From Spirochaetota bacterium (lineage in GTDB: Bacteria; Spirochaetota; Spirochaetia; Treponematales; Breznakiellaceae): DNA of 34,924 bases. Made by a program: the position numbers and the translations under genes. A model generated the notes under the pieces. It was not told the origin of the DNA and made no database searches. It saw nothing but the letters and a program-made list of their open reading frames with translations. Positions 23,443-32,000 of the stretch are shown piece by piece (within the stretch, counting starts at the first letter, position 1; every line of letters begins with the position of its first letter). The DNA lies in the NCBI GenBank assembly GCA_023406985.1, contig JAEXTK010000089.1:1-34924 (forward strand). The letters run 5' to 3'.

Positions 23443-25656
23443 ATGGCAGTCGAAATGAACGCCATAGAAACGATAGACAAACTCAACGAGGAAGCGCGCT
23501 CCCTCCTCCTGCGCGCCCCCGGCGAGGTGCGTTTCCTCGCCGAGGAAGCCGTTTCCCGCGCCCACCGGGAGGGATACGCGCGGGGCCGGGCCGCCGCGCT
23601 CATCAACCTGGCCTGGTCCCGCTTCTACCTCTCCGAGCTGGAGGCGGCCGTAACCGCCGGGACCGAAGCGCTCGACCTGTACGGGAAGCTGGACGACCTC
23701 GCCGGCGTGTCGGCGGCTTTCTGCATACTCGGAGCGGTGGATCACGAGCGCGGGGACTACGACCGGGCGCTCGACCTCTGCATGAAGGCCCTCGAGCTCG
23801 CCAGGTCCGCCGAGCGGAAAGATCGGGAAGCCGCCGCCTTCGCCATGGTCGGCGAGGTGCTCAAGGACGCGGGAGAAGTGCGCGAGGCCCTGGACTATTT
23901 CATGCGCGCCGCGGAAGCCATGAAGGGCGGATCGGACGAGTTTCCGATGGACCCGGAACAAGAGGCGAACCTTTTCGTGAACATAGGCCAAGCCTTCCTC
24001 GAGCTGGGAGAGACGGAGAACGCCTCCGGTTACCTGGAACTCGGGCTCGGCGCCGCGGAATTGAACGGAGACGCCTTGGCGGAGATCCGCGCGGTGAAGG
24101 GCCTCGCGGTCGTGGCCCGCCGGAAGGGAGACCGGGTCTTGGCCGCCGAACTGCTGGACCGGGCGCTCGCGCGGTCGAGTTCCGCGGGGCAGATCCTCGC
24201 GGGCGTGGAGACCCGGATAGAACAGGCCACGCTCTTCATAGAGCAGGACGAATACCGTAAAGCCATCACCGTCCTGGACTCCGCCGTGGCCGCCGCCGAG
24301 GTGCCCGGATCCAAGCGGAAGATCGCCGATTGCATGCGCCTCCGCTCGCTCGCCCTGGAATCCCTCGGCGAGCACTATGCCGCCCTCGCCGATTTCAAGC
24401 GCTTCCACGAAGCCGAGGAAGCCCTGTCCGCGGAGCGCATCGCCCAGGGGGTGAAGGGGGCCGAAGTCCGGTTCGAGCTCGAACGGGCCCGGCAGGAAGC
24501 GGAGATCTACCGCCTGCGCAACGTCGAGCTCAAGGATCGACGCGCGGAATTGGAGCGAACGAACGCGCGCCTCAAGGCCGTCTCGGAAATCGGCCGCTCG
24601 GTCACCGCATCCCTGAACCTCGAGGATGTCGGCCGGACCGTGCACGAGAGCGTCTCCCATCTCATGGACGCGGACGGTTTCTGCCTCGCGGTCCTCGACG
24701 CCGCCGCCGGAACCGTCGAGATCCGAGGGCTCTCCGAAGAGGGCTCGCCCCTGCCTCCGGTCTCCATCTCCGTGGAGACTCGGAATTGTTTCGTCGCGGA
24801 AGTCCTCCGCCGCAACGAGGCCGTACTGGTGGATGACCTCGCGCGGGAATATCCCCACTACCTGGGCGTGGACCCCTTGACCGCCGGAAGGCATATTTCC
24901 TCGCTCGTCTGCGTGCCGCTCTCCATCGGGAGCCGCGTCGTCGGCGCCGTCGGCGTGCAGAGCCCGCGGCGATCCGCGTACGACGACGACGACGTCAGGC
25001 TCATGGCGGCGCTCGCTTCGTTCATCGCGGTAGCCATAGAGAACGCGCGCGCCCATGAAGAGGTGCGACGACTCAACGACGAACTCCGCAGGGAAAAAGG
25101 CTCGCTGGAGCGGCTCGCCCGCAAGGTTTCCCGGATCGCGAACCACGACGGCCTCACGGGCTTGCCGAACCGCCTGCTCCTCGGCGAGCTGCTCGCGAAA
25201 GCCTTGAGCCGCGCCGCCCGCTCCAAGAAGCCGGTCGCCGTCCTGTTCATGGATATGGACGATTTCAAGCCGATCAACGACCGTTTCGGCCACCTTGCGG
25301 GCGACCGGTCGCTCGTGGAGGTATCCAAGCGGCTCAAGGAGGCTCTCCGCGATTCGGACGTCGTCGCGCGCGTCGGCGGCGACGAATTCGTGGCGGTGGC
25401 CGCGGACGTGGAAGGGGCCGCGGACGCCATGCTCGTGGCCGAAAAGCTCTCCGCGGCGTTCAACCAACCCATCGTCGTCAATGGGTCCCCCTGTCCCGTG
25501 GGCGTCTCCATCGGCATAGCCCTCTATCCGGCGGACGGCAAGAACCCCGACGAACTCCTGCGGAAGGCCGATGAGGCGATGTATCGGGTGAAGCGGGGGA
25601 AGAAGAACGGGATCGCGTTTTACGACGAGATTCTGCGGGTCGCCGAGGAGGGCTGA
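23443..25656 (+). CDS. Diguanylate cyclase with TPR repeats and GAF domain
   Basis: This 737-residue cytoplasmic protein has no membrane segment. Residues about 50-350 form helical TPR-like repeats (ALINLAWSRFYLSELEAAVTAG, CILGAVDHERGDYDRALDLCMKAL), and a short coiled coil (about 340-375) leads into a GAF domain (about 375-540). A GGDEF domain (about 565-737) has NHDGLTGLPNR and an intact active site GGDEF at 645-649, so it should make cyclic di-GMP from two GTP. The inhibitory I-site RxxD is present (RDSD, 636-639), exactly five residues before it, so product inhibition is expected. GGGGAGAA supports the ATG. The input signal is unknown. The gene is alone and converges on a response regulator. 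Confidence 0.92.
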   Translation: MAVEMNAIETIDKLNEEARSLLLRAPGEVRFLAEEAVSRAHREGYARGRAAALINLAWSRFYLSELEAAVTAGTEALDLYGKLDDLAGVSAAFCILGAVDHERGDYDRALDLCMKALELARSAERKDREAAAFAMVGEVLKDAGEVREALDYFMRAAEAMKGGSDEFPMDPEQEANLFVNIGQAFLELGETENASGYLELGLGAAELNGDALAEIRAVKGLAVVARRKGDRVLAAELLDRALARSSSAGQILAGVETRIEQATLFIEQDEYRKAITVLDSAVAAAEVPGSKRKIADCMRLRSLALESLGEHYAALADFKRFHEAEEALSAERIAQGVKGAEVRFELERARQEAEIYRLRNVELKDRRAELERTNARLKAVSEIGRSVTASLNLEDVGRTVHESVSHLMDADGFCLAVLDAAAGTVEIRGLSEEGSPLPPVSISVETRNCFVAEVLRRNEAVLVDDLAREYPHYLGVDPLTAGRHISSLVCVPLSIGSRVVGAVGVQSPRRSAYDDDDVRLMAALASFIAVAIENARAHEEVRRLNDELRREKGSLERLARKVSRIANHDGLTGLPNRLLLGELLAKALSRAARSKKPVAVLFMDMDDFKPINDRFGHLAGDRSLVEVSKRLKEALRDSDVVARVGGDEFVAVAADVEGAADAMLVAEKLSAAFNQPIVVNGSPCPVGVSIGIALYPADGKNPDELLRKADEAMYRVKRGKKNGIAFYDEILRVAEEG

Positions 25657-25665
25657 CCCATCCGA

Positions 25666-25689
25666 CGGCCGCTCCCCTCGGAACGGCCG
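25666..25689. terminator. Hairpin between convergent cyclase and response-regulator genes
   Basis: CGGCCGCTCC (25666-25675) pairs with GGAACGGCCG (25680-25689) across a CCTC loop, with one C-A mismatch. There is no T-run on either side, but the location between two converging stop codons fits a shared terminator. Confidence 0.45.
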
Positions 25690-25701
25690 CCCCTCGCGGG
25701 A

Positions 25702-26139
25702 TCAGCGCTTGAGCACTGAAACGACTCTTTCGAGGACTTTTTTCCGGTCCAGGGGTTTTACGATATAGCTCTTGGCGCCGATGAGGAGCGACTTCTTCAC
25801 CACGTCCTCTTTTCCGAGGGCGCTCACCATAATGATCACGGAATTCTTATCGAACTCGAGAATCTTTTCGAGAGCGGACACGCCGTCCATCACCGGCATG
25901 GTGATGTCCATGGTCACGAGGTCGACGTTCGGATAGAGTTCCTTGTACTTCTCGATACCCTGGACGCCGTCCGTCGCGGTTCCGACGATCTCGAAGCCTT
26001 CCGAACTCAGAATCTGCCCGAGCTGTTTTGCGATGAACATTGAATCGTCAATTATGAGGACCCGGTACGAGCTACCGTCCGGTTTGATTCCGTCCGGGGC
26101 TTTCTCGTTGATACTGGGCATATCGCTCTTGGCAATCAT
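25702..26139 (-). CDS. CheY-like response regulator (receiver domain only)
   Basis: This 145-residue protein is a single receiver domain after a polar N-terminal tail of about 25 residues. The acidic pair is in VLIIDDS (about residues 27-33), the phosphoacceptor aspartate in VTMDITMPVMDG (near residue 78), the conserved Ser/Thr in IIMVSALG and the lysine in SYIVKPL. It carries no DNA-binding output, so it acts by protein contact, as CheY-type proteins do. No histidine kinase is adjacent. AGGAGGAT precedes the ATG and a near-consensus promoter lies upstream. Its partner is unknown. Confidence 0.93.
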   Translation of the reverse strand: MIAKSDMPSINEKAPDGIKPDGSSYRVLIIDDSMFIAKQLGQILSSEGFEIVGTATDGVQGIEKYKELYPNVDLVTMDITMPVMDGVSALEKILEFDKNSVIIMVSALGKEDVVKKSLLIGAKSYIVKPLDRKKVLERVVSVLKR

Positions 26140-26159
26140 GCAGTATCCTCCTATGAACC

Positions 26160-26188
26160 GTTATAACCGAAGGCTCAGGATAATTCAA
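26160..26188 (-). promoter_or_regulatory. Predicted response-regulator promoter
   Basis: TTGAAT (26183-26188) and TATAAC (26160-26165) on the minus strand are 17 bp apart, a strong match. The leader is short and carries AGGAGGAT. Confidence 0.6.
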
Positions 26189-26241
26189 GCGCGATTCCTG
26201 TTCCTCGCGGCGAGGGCCTGGCCTTTCCCGCCGCCGCCGGG

Positions 26242-26247
26242 TACTAT
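26242..26247 (+). promoter_or_regulatory. -10-like TACTAT six bases before the dihydrouridine synthase start
   Basis: TACTAT ends six bases before the ATG at 26254, which has no Shine-Dalgarno, so transcription would start at the start codon itself. No good -35 is seen 16-18 bp upstream. Confidence 0.35.
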
Positions 26248-26253
26248 CGCCTC

Positions 26254-27222
26254 ATGAGCGTACCCTACCTCCTTGCCCCGATGGCCACCCTCAGCCACCG
26301 CGCGTTTCGCGAACTCTTGGAAGGGTTCGGGGGGTGCGACCTCTATTTCGGCGAGATGATCGCGGCCGGCACCTTCTTGAGCGGCGGACGCTTCGAGGAA
26401 TACTACGCGGACCCCCTGCCGGCTCCCGATCGGCTCGTCTATCAGCTCGTGGGGGGGAAGGCCGACCAGCTCGCGGCCGCGGCCGCCGCGCTCGACGGCC
26501 GCGGAACGGCGGGTATCGACATCAACATGGGCTGTTCGGCGCCCGATATCGTCAGGGCCGGCGCCGGCGTCCGCTGGATGGCGGATGAGGAGGAAGCCCG
26601 GGCGATGATCGGCCGGGTCCGCTCTTCGGTCTCGGGACGCCTCAGCGTGAAGCTCAGGCTCGGCTACGACGAGGACTACGAGCGGCTCGCGCGGTTCTGC
26701 GCGATGCTCCAGGCCGAAGGAGTCGAGGCCCTGACGCTCCACCCGCGCACCGCCGCGGAAAAGCTCAAACGGAAGGCGCGCTGGGATTTCGTGGGCCGGC
26801 TCCGGTCGGACTTGCGCATACCCGTCGCGGGCAACGGGGACGTGGAGACGCCCGCGGATCTCGTCTCCCGTGCCGCGGGCGCCTGCGACGGCGTCATGGT
26901 GGGGAGGGCGGCGGTCCGCTCTCCCTGGATCTTCGCGGCCGCGCGGGCCGCGGAAAAAGGCGCTGCCGGCGCGGACCCCGCCCGGGAAATCGACCTCGAG
27001 GAGGTGGCGCTCCGCTTCTTGGATCTTCTGGCGCGCCACCAGCCCCCGGAGTTTTGGGAAACCCGCGCGCGCCGATTCTTCCTCTATTTCTGCGATAACC
27101 TGAAATGGGCGCACCACGTGCGGACCCTGCTCGGCCGGGAGACCGAACTCGGAGCGATGGCGGCGGTCCTCCGCTCCCACTTCAAGGAGAATCCGGAGGA
27201 CCGGTGGGCGCGGACCTGCTGA
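26254..27222 (+). CDS. dus: tRNA-dihydrouridine synthase
   Basis: This FMN enzyme reduces specific uridines in tRNA D-loops using NADPH. The 322-residue TIM-barrel protein begins with the FMN-binding LLAPMATLSHRAFREL and has the catalytic cysteine in DINMGCSAP (about residues 88-96). The usual GCP motif reads GCS here. The phosphate- and FMN-binding motifs VKLRLGYDED, LTLHPRT, VAGNGDVETPADL and VMVGRAAVRSPWIF follow. A C-terminal helical domain (about 245-322) fits the tRNA-binding part. Which Dus subfamily it belongs to is not clear. There is no Shine-Dalgarno, and a -10-like TACTAT six bases before the ATG suggests a leaderless message. Confidence 0.93.
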   Translation: MSVPYLLAPMATLSHRAFRELLEGFGGCDLYFGEMIAAGTFLSGGRFEEYYADPLPAPDRLVYQLVGGKADQLAAAAAALDGRGTAGIDINMGCSAPDIVRAGAGVRWMADEEEARAMIGRVRSSVSGRLSVKLRLGYDEDYERLARFCAMLQAEGVEALTLHPRTAAEKLKRKARWDFVGRLRSDLRIPVAGNGDVETPADLVSRAAGACDGVMVGRAAVRSPWIFAAARAAEKGAAGADPAREIDLEEVALRFLDLLARHQPPEFWETRARRFFLYFCDNLKWAHHVRTLLGRETELGAMAAVLRSHFKENPEDRWARTC

Positions 27223-27225
27223 GCG

Positions 27226-27272
27226 GAGCCGCTTGAGCGGACCCGCCGAGGCGGGCCCGTCTCCCGCGGCTC
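27226..27272. terminator. Nested hairpins between dus and adk
   Basis: An outer GAGCCGC/GCGGCTC pair (27226-27232 with 27266-27272) encloses an inner stem at 27238-27259 whose CCCGCC/GGCGGG core is perfect. It lies between convergent stop codons without a T-run. It may be a shared terminator of non-canonical type. Confidence 0.45.
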
Positions 27273-27276
27273 GGCT

Positions 27277-27909
27277 TTACTTGATTCCCATGACCTTCTT
27301 GAAGCCGGTCACCACCTCGTCCACGAGCGGCCGGGCGTCCACGTCGGCGAGGAGCCCCGCGGCCCGATAGTAGTCGATGAGGGGCGCCGTCTGGGCGCGG
27401 TACACTTCCAGCCGCTTCTGGATGGCCTCTTCCTTGTCGTCGTCGCGGGTATAGAGTTCGCCGCCGCAGGCGTCGCAGACGCCGGCCTTGGCGGGTTTTT
27501 GAAAGAGGACATGATAGTTCGCGCCGCAGCCGCGGCAGACGCGGCGACCGGACAGGCGTTCCACCACGGATAGGTCCGGGATATCGAAGTTCACGACCCT
27601 GTCTATCGTAGAGAAGCGCGCGAGCGCCTCGGCCTGGGGGATGGTGCGGGGGAACCCGTCCAGGATATAGCCTTTCCGGGCGTCCGCCTGGGCCAGCCGT
27701 TCCTTTACGAGTTCGATGGTAGTCGCGTCGTCCACGAGCTTTCCCGAGTCGATGATGGCCTTCACCTTGAGGCCGAGCGGGGATTTTGCGGCGATGGCGG
27801 CGCGGAAGATGGCTCCCGTGGAGATGTGCGGGACGCCGAGGATATCGACGGCTTTGGCTGCGAGGGTACCCTTACCCGCTCCGGGCGGACCGAGGAAAAT
27901 GAGGTTCAT
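27277..27909 (-). CDS. adk: Adenylate kinase
   Basis: This enzyme interconverts ATP plus AMP and two ADP. The 210-residue protein is of the long-lid type. It has a P-loop GPPGAGKGTLA (residues 7-17), the AMP-binding region HISTGAIFRA, and DGFPRTIPQAEAL near residue 84. The lid carries four cysteines of a zinc site (CRGCG and CDACG, about 124-150). These are followed by a KEEAIQKRLEVYRAQTAPLIDYY segment. CAGGAG precedes the ATG at 27909. A promoter and a strong leader hairpin lie upstream. The gene is monocistronic and converges on dus. Confidence 0.97.
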   Translation of the reverse strand: MNLIFLGPPGAGKGTLAAKAVDILGVPHISTGAIFRAAIAAKSPLGLKVKAIIDSGKLVDDATTIELVKERLAQADARKGYILDGFPRTIPQAEALARFSTIDRVVNFDIPDLSVVERLSGRRVCRGCGANYHVLFQKPAKAGVCDACGGELYTRDDDKEEAIQKRLEVYRAQTAPLIDYYRAAGLLADVDARPLVDEVVTGFKKVMGIK

Positions 27910-27927
27910 GCGTGGACTCCTGTTTCC

Positions 27928-27944
27928 GGCGGGCGCCGCCCGCC
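27928..27944 (-). promoter_or_regulatory. Hairpin in the adk leader
   Basis: GGCGGGC and GCCCGCC form a perfect seven-base-pair stem with a three-base loop, within the predicted leader and about 20 bases before the start codon. It could affect translation or be a chance result of high GC. Confidence 0.35.
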
Positions 27945-27956
27945 GTTTCGCGCGCC

Positions 27957-27986
27957 ATGATACCGCTCCCCGCTTCCGCGGAGCAA
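27957..27986 (-). promoter_or_regulatory. Predicted adk promoter
   Basis: TTGCTC (27981-27986) and TATCAT (27957-27962) on the minus strand have an 18-bp spacer. The leader is about 40 nt. Confidence 0.45.
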
Positions 27987-28083
27987 GGGGCGCCGATAAA
28001 AACCGGCGCGCCGGGACGGCTTCCGCGTTTCCGCTGCCCCCGACGCCGCGGCGCGGGGGCGGCGCCGCGACGGAGCCGGGTAC

Positions 28084-28893
28084 TCAGCCCAGCGCCACGT
28101 CCAGGGTCATCATCACCGCGAAGCCGGCCAAGAGGCCGAGGGTGGCGATGTGCTCGTTGCCCTCCCGCCGCGATTCGGGGATGACCTCTTCCGCGACCAC
28201 GAAGATCATGGCTCCCGCCGCGAAGGCGAGGGCGTAGGGCAGGATCGGCCGCATGACCATGACCGCGGCCGCGCCGAGGACGCCGGCGATCGGCTCCACG
28301 ACGCCCGAGAGTTGGCCGTACCAGAAGGCCTTCGACCTGCTCATGCCGTCCCTGCGGAGCGGAATGGAGACCGCCGCGCCCTCCGGAAAGTTCTGGAGCC
28401 CGATGCCGATCGCGAGCGCGATGGCGCCCGCGAGTCCGGCCGAGGGGATGCCCGCGGCGACGGCGCCGAACCCGACGCCCACCGCGAGACCCTCGGGGAT
28501 GTTGTGGAGGGTGATGGCGAGTACGAGGAGGACGCTCCGCCCCCAGCCGGTCTTGATGCCTTCGGCTTCGTTCGTCGCGTATTCCAGGTGGAGGTGGGGG
28601 AGTACCTTGTCCACGCCGAAGAGGAAGAGGGCTCCCACCAGGAAGCCGACCAGGGGCGGCACCCAAGGGAGAAGCCCCATCGCCTCCGAAAGATCGATAG
28701 CGGGCGCGAGCAGCGACCAGAAGCTGGCCGCTATCATCACGCCGCCCGCGAAACCGAGCATGCCGTCAAGCGCGCGTCGGTCGATCGTCTTGAAGAAAAA
28801 CACCATCGCCGCCCCGAGTGCGGTGACTCCCCAGGTGAAGCAGGTAGCCACGAGGGCCTGCGGCACGGCGGGGAGATTCGAAAGCCATTCCAT
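28084..28893 (-). CDS. ZIP-family divalent metal transporter
   Basis: This 269-residue inner-membrane protein has about eight hydrophobic helices and belongs to the ZIP family (ZupT/GufA branch), which moves zinc, iron or manganese into the cytoplasm. The metal-transport helices carry the signatures HNIPEGLAVGVGFG (about residues 129-142) and NFPEGAAVSIPL (about 167-178). EEVIPES near residue 235 contributes a further acidic site. A His/Glu-containing loop (LPHLHLEYATNEAEG) lies between helices. The frame is open upstream to 28944, but AAGGAG before the ATG at 28893 marks the start. A promoter and a leader hairpin precede it. Confidence 0.92.
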   Translation of the reverse strand: MEWLSNLPAVPQALVATCFTWGVTALGAAMVFFFKTIDRRALDGMLGFAGGVMIAASFWSLLAPAIDLSEAMGLLPWVPPLVGFLVGALFLFGVDKVLPHLHLEYATNEAEGIKTGWGRSVLLVLAITLHNIPEGLAVGVGFGAVAAGIPSAGLAGAIALAIGIGLQNFPEGAAVSIPLRRDGMSRSKAFWYGQLSGVVEPIAGVLGAAAVMVMRPILPYALAFAAGAMIFVVAEEVIPESRREGNEHIATLGLLAGFAVMMTLDVALG

Positions 28894-28912
28894 CCGGGTT
28901 ACGCTCCTTGGA

Positions 28913-28942
28913 GGACCGCGGGGCCTATGGGCCCACGGGTCC
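28913..28942 (-). promoter_or_regulatory. Hairpin at the 5' end of the ZIP transporter mRNA
   Basis: Two perfect five-base-pair stems are stacked across a 3x3 internal loop. GGACC pairs with GGTCC (28913-28917 with 28938-28942) and GGGCC pairs with GGCCC (28921-28925 with 28930-28934), around a four-base loop. The structure starts almost at the predicted transcription start and ends a few bases before the AAGGAG site. Confidence 0.5.
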
Positions 28943-28950
28943 AACCAATA

Positions 28951-28979
28951 AGTATACTCATCGACCGGCCCGCGGGCAA
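28951..28979 (-). promoter_or_regulatory. Predicted ZIP transporter promoter
   Basis: TTGCCC (28974-28979) and TATACT (28951-28956) on the minus strand are 17 bp apart. The leader of about 50 nt holds the hairpin at 28913-28942. Confidence 0.55.
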
Positions 28980-29004
28980 ACCGGGGAAGGTTTTCGCGGG
29001 AAGG

Positions 29005-32000
29005 TCAACTGCAGCCGGTGGTGCCTCCGCAGGTGTCGCACTTGAGGCAGGTGCCGTTGCGCACCAGGGTGAAATAGCCGCAGACCGGGCAGGGATCCCC
29101 CTCGTAACCCTTCACGCGGGCCTGGGCTATCTTGATCGCCTGCTCTTCCTCGCCTTTCGTCTTGGCGGTCCGGCCCAGATCCACGAGGCCCCCCGGGCTC
29201 GCGGCGCTCGACGCGCTCGCCGACTGGGTCTGCGTCCCGTGGGGGCGGAAGCCCACGCTCTCCTTCACCGATCCGTTGCCGGCGCCGTTCGTCTTGGTGT
29301 CGGACTTCGTGCCCGTGGCGAGGAGGTCCTCGGGCTTCACCTGCGCGAGATCCGTCCGCTTGAGGTAGCTGATCGCGAGGTCGCGGAAGATGTAGTCGAT
29401 GACGCTGGTCGCCATCTTGACGTAGTCGTGGCCCTGGACCATGCCGTTCGGTTCGAAGCGGCTGAAGGTGAAGGCGTCCACGTACTCCTCGAGCGGCACG
29501 CCGTACTGGAGGCCGAGCGAGACGGCGATGGCGAAGCTGTTCATGAGGCTCCGGAAGGCCGCGCCCTCCTTGTGCATGTCCAGGAAGATCTCCCCGAGCC
29601 GGCCGTCGTCGTACTCGCCGGTGCGGATGAAGATGGAGTGGCCGCCGATCTTGGCCTTCTGCGTGTAGCCCGCGCGGCGGTTGGGAAGCGTCTTGCGCAC
29701 GCCGCGGAGGTCCGCCTTGGAGGGGCCCGCCGCGGCCGGGGGCGTCCGATCGGCGACCGCTTCGTTCGCGTCGAGGTCCTTCTGGAGGCGCACGAGCGTA
29801 TCCGCGAGGGGATCGACGCCGGGGGCGAAGGAGGAGAGCGGCTGGGAGAGCTTGGACCCGTCGCGGTAGAGGGCGACGGCCTTGATGCCGGATCGCCAGG
29901 CCAGCATGTACGCGCCCTTCACGTCCTCGTAGGTGGCCGCGTTGGGCATGTTGATGGTCTTGGAGATGGCGCCCGAGATGAAGGGCTGGACGGCGGCCAT
30001 CATGCCGATGTGGGCGGTCCACGCGATGGACCTGGTCCCGTTCTTGCCGGAGGGCGTCGCGGTGTCGAAGACCGCCAGGTGTTCGTTCTTGAGGCCGGGG
30101 GCCCCTTCCACGCCCATCGTGCCGCAGGCGTAACGCTCGGCTTCTTCGATCTCCTCCGCGGTGAAGCCCAGATGGCGCAGGAGGCTGAAGCCGCTGAGCG
30201 ACCAGGTGGACTCGGGCACCTTGAGGACGGTCTCCACGAAGTCCTTCCCGATGATCCACGGGCTGAACACGCCTTCCAGGCTGAAGGCACTCGCGACCGC
30301 GGCCTCCACCGCCTCGAGCGCGGCAGGGGTGAAGCCCTTCTTCCGGAGCGCTTCGGAGGAAACGGCGGGGGCTCCCACGAGCGTCTTCCGGCCGGTCGCG
30401 TAGGCGACGATCCCCTCTATTTCCGCGTCGGAATAGCCGAGCGCGGCCAGGGCCGGCGGCACCGACTGGTTGATGATCTTGAAGTAACCGCCGCCCGCGA
30501 GCTTCTTGAATTTCACGAGGGCGAAATCGGGCTCCACGCCGGTGGTATCGCAGTCCATGAGCAGGCCGATGGTGCCGGTGGGCGCGATGGCCGTCACCTG
30601 CGCGTTCCGGTATCCGTGTTTCTCCCCGAGCTCCAGGGCGCGGTCCCAGCTCGCCTTCGCCGCGGCCAGGAGGTCCTGCGGGCACGCCTTCTGGTCGATG
30701 CCCGGGGGGATGGTGCCGAGGCCCTCGTATTCCGCGGCCTTGGCGTCGTAGGCGGCGCGGCGGTGGTTACGGATCACCCTGAGCATCGCGTCCCGGTTGT
30801 CGCCGAAGCGGAGGAAGGGACCGAGCTGGCCGGCCATGCGGGCGGACTGGGCGTACGCTTCGCCGGAGAGGAGGGCGGAGAGGGAGGCCGCCACCGCGCG
30901 GCCCCGCTTGGAGTCGTAGGCGAGGCCCATGACCATGAGGAGGCTCCCGAGGTTCGCGTAGCCGAGGCCGAGGGTCCGGTATTCGTAGGACAGCCGCGCG
31001 ATCTCCGGGGAAGGGAACTGCGCCATGACCACCGAGATCTCCAGGATGGTCGTCCAGATCCGGATCGCGTGGAGGTACCCCTCGATATCGAAGGTCTTCT
31101 TGGCCGGATCGTAGAGGGTGAGCAGGTTGATGGAGGCGAGGTTGCAGGCCGTATCGTCGAGGAACATGTACTCCGAGCAGGGGTTGGAGGCGCGGATCTC
31201 GCCCCCCGCCGGGCTCGTATGCCAGTCATTGATGGTGGTATGGAACTGGAGGCCCGGATCGGCGCACTGCCAGGCCGCGCGCGCGATGTGGTCCCAGAGC
31301 TCGCGGGCCTTGATCGTCCGCTGCACCTTGCCGGTCACGCGGCCGGTCAGGTTCCAATCGGCGTCGTCCAGGACGGACTGCATGAAGGCGTCGGTCACGC
31401 GGAGGCTGTTGTTGGAGGACTGCCCGGAGACGGTGTTGTACGCCTCGTCGTCCCACGCCGTGGTGAACACCGCGGGCTCCACGGCCGCGTCGCCCTGTTC
31501 CAACATGCGGAGCAGCTGGTAGAGGTAGGTGGAGGGTATCTGGTCGCGCAAGGCGGCGCGGAGGCCGGTCGCGAGCTCGTGGTTGCGCTCGGCGTTGAAG
31601 CGGTCGGCTTCGGGGCCGCGGAACGAGGCGAGGGCCTTCTTGATCGCGTCCAGGTGCTTCTTGACGATGGCCGAACCCGTGGCCATGGAGGCGACCTTGT
31701 GCTCCTCCTCGACCTTCCAGTCCACGTACTTCTCCACGTCCGGATGGTCCGCGTCCAAGGTCACCATCTTGGCGGCGCGTCGGGTCGTGCCGCCCGACTT
31801 CACGGCGCTGGCCGAGCGATCGCCGATCCTGAGGAAGGAGAGGAGGCCGGACGAGACGCCGCCGCCCGAGAGCTTCTCGTTCGCGGCGCGGATACGGGAG
31901 AAGTTGGAGCCCGTGCCCGAGCCGTACTTGAACAGGCGCGCTTCCCTCGTCACGAGGTCCATGATGCCGCCCTCGTTCACGAGGTCGTCCTGAACGGACA

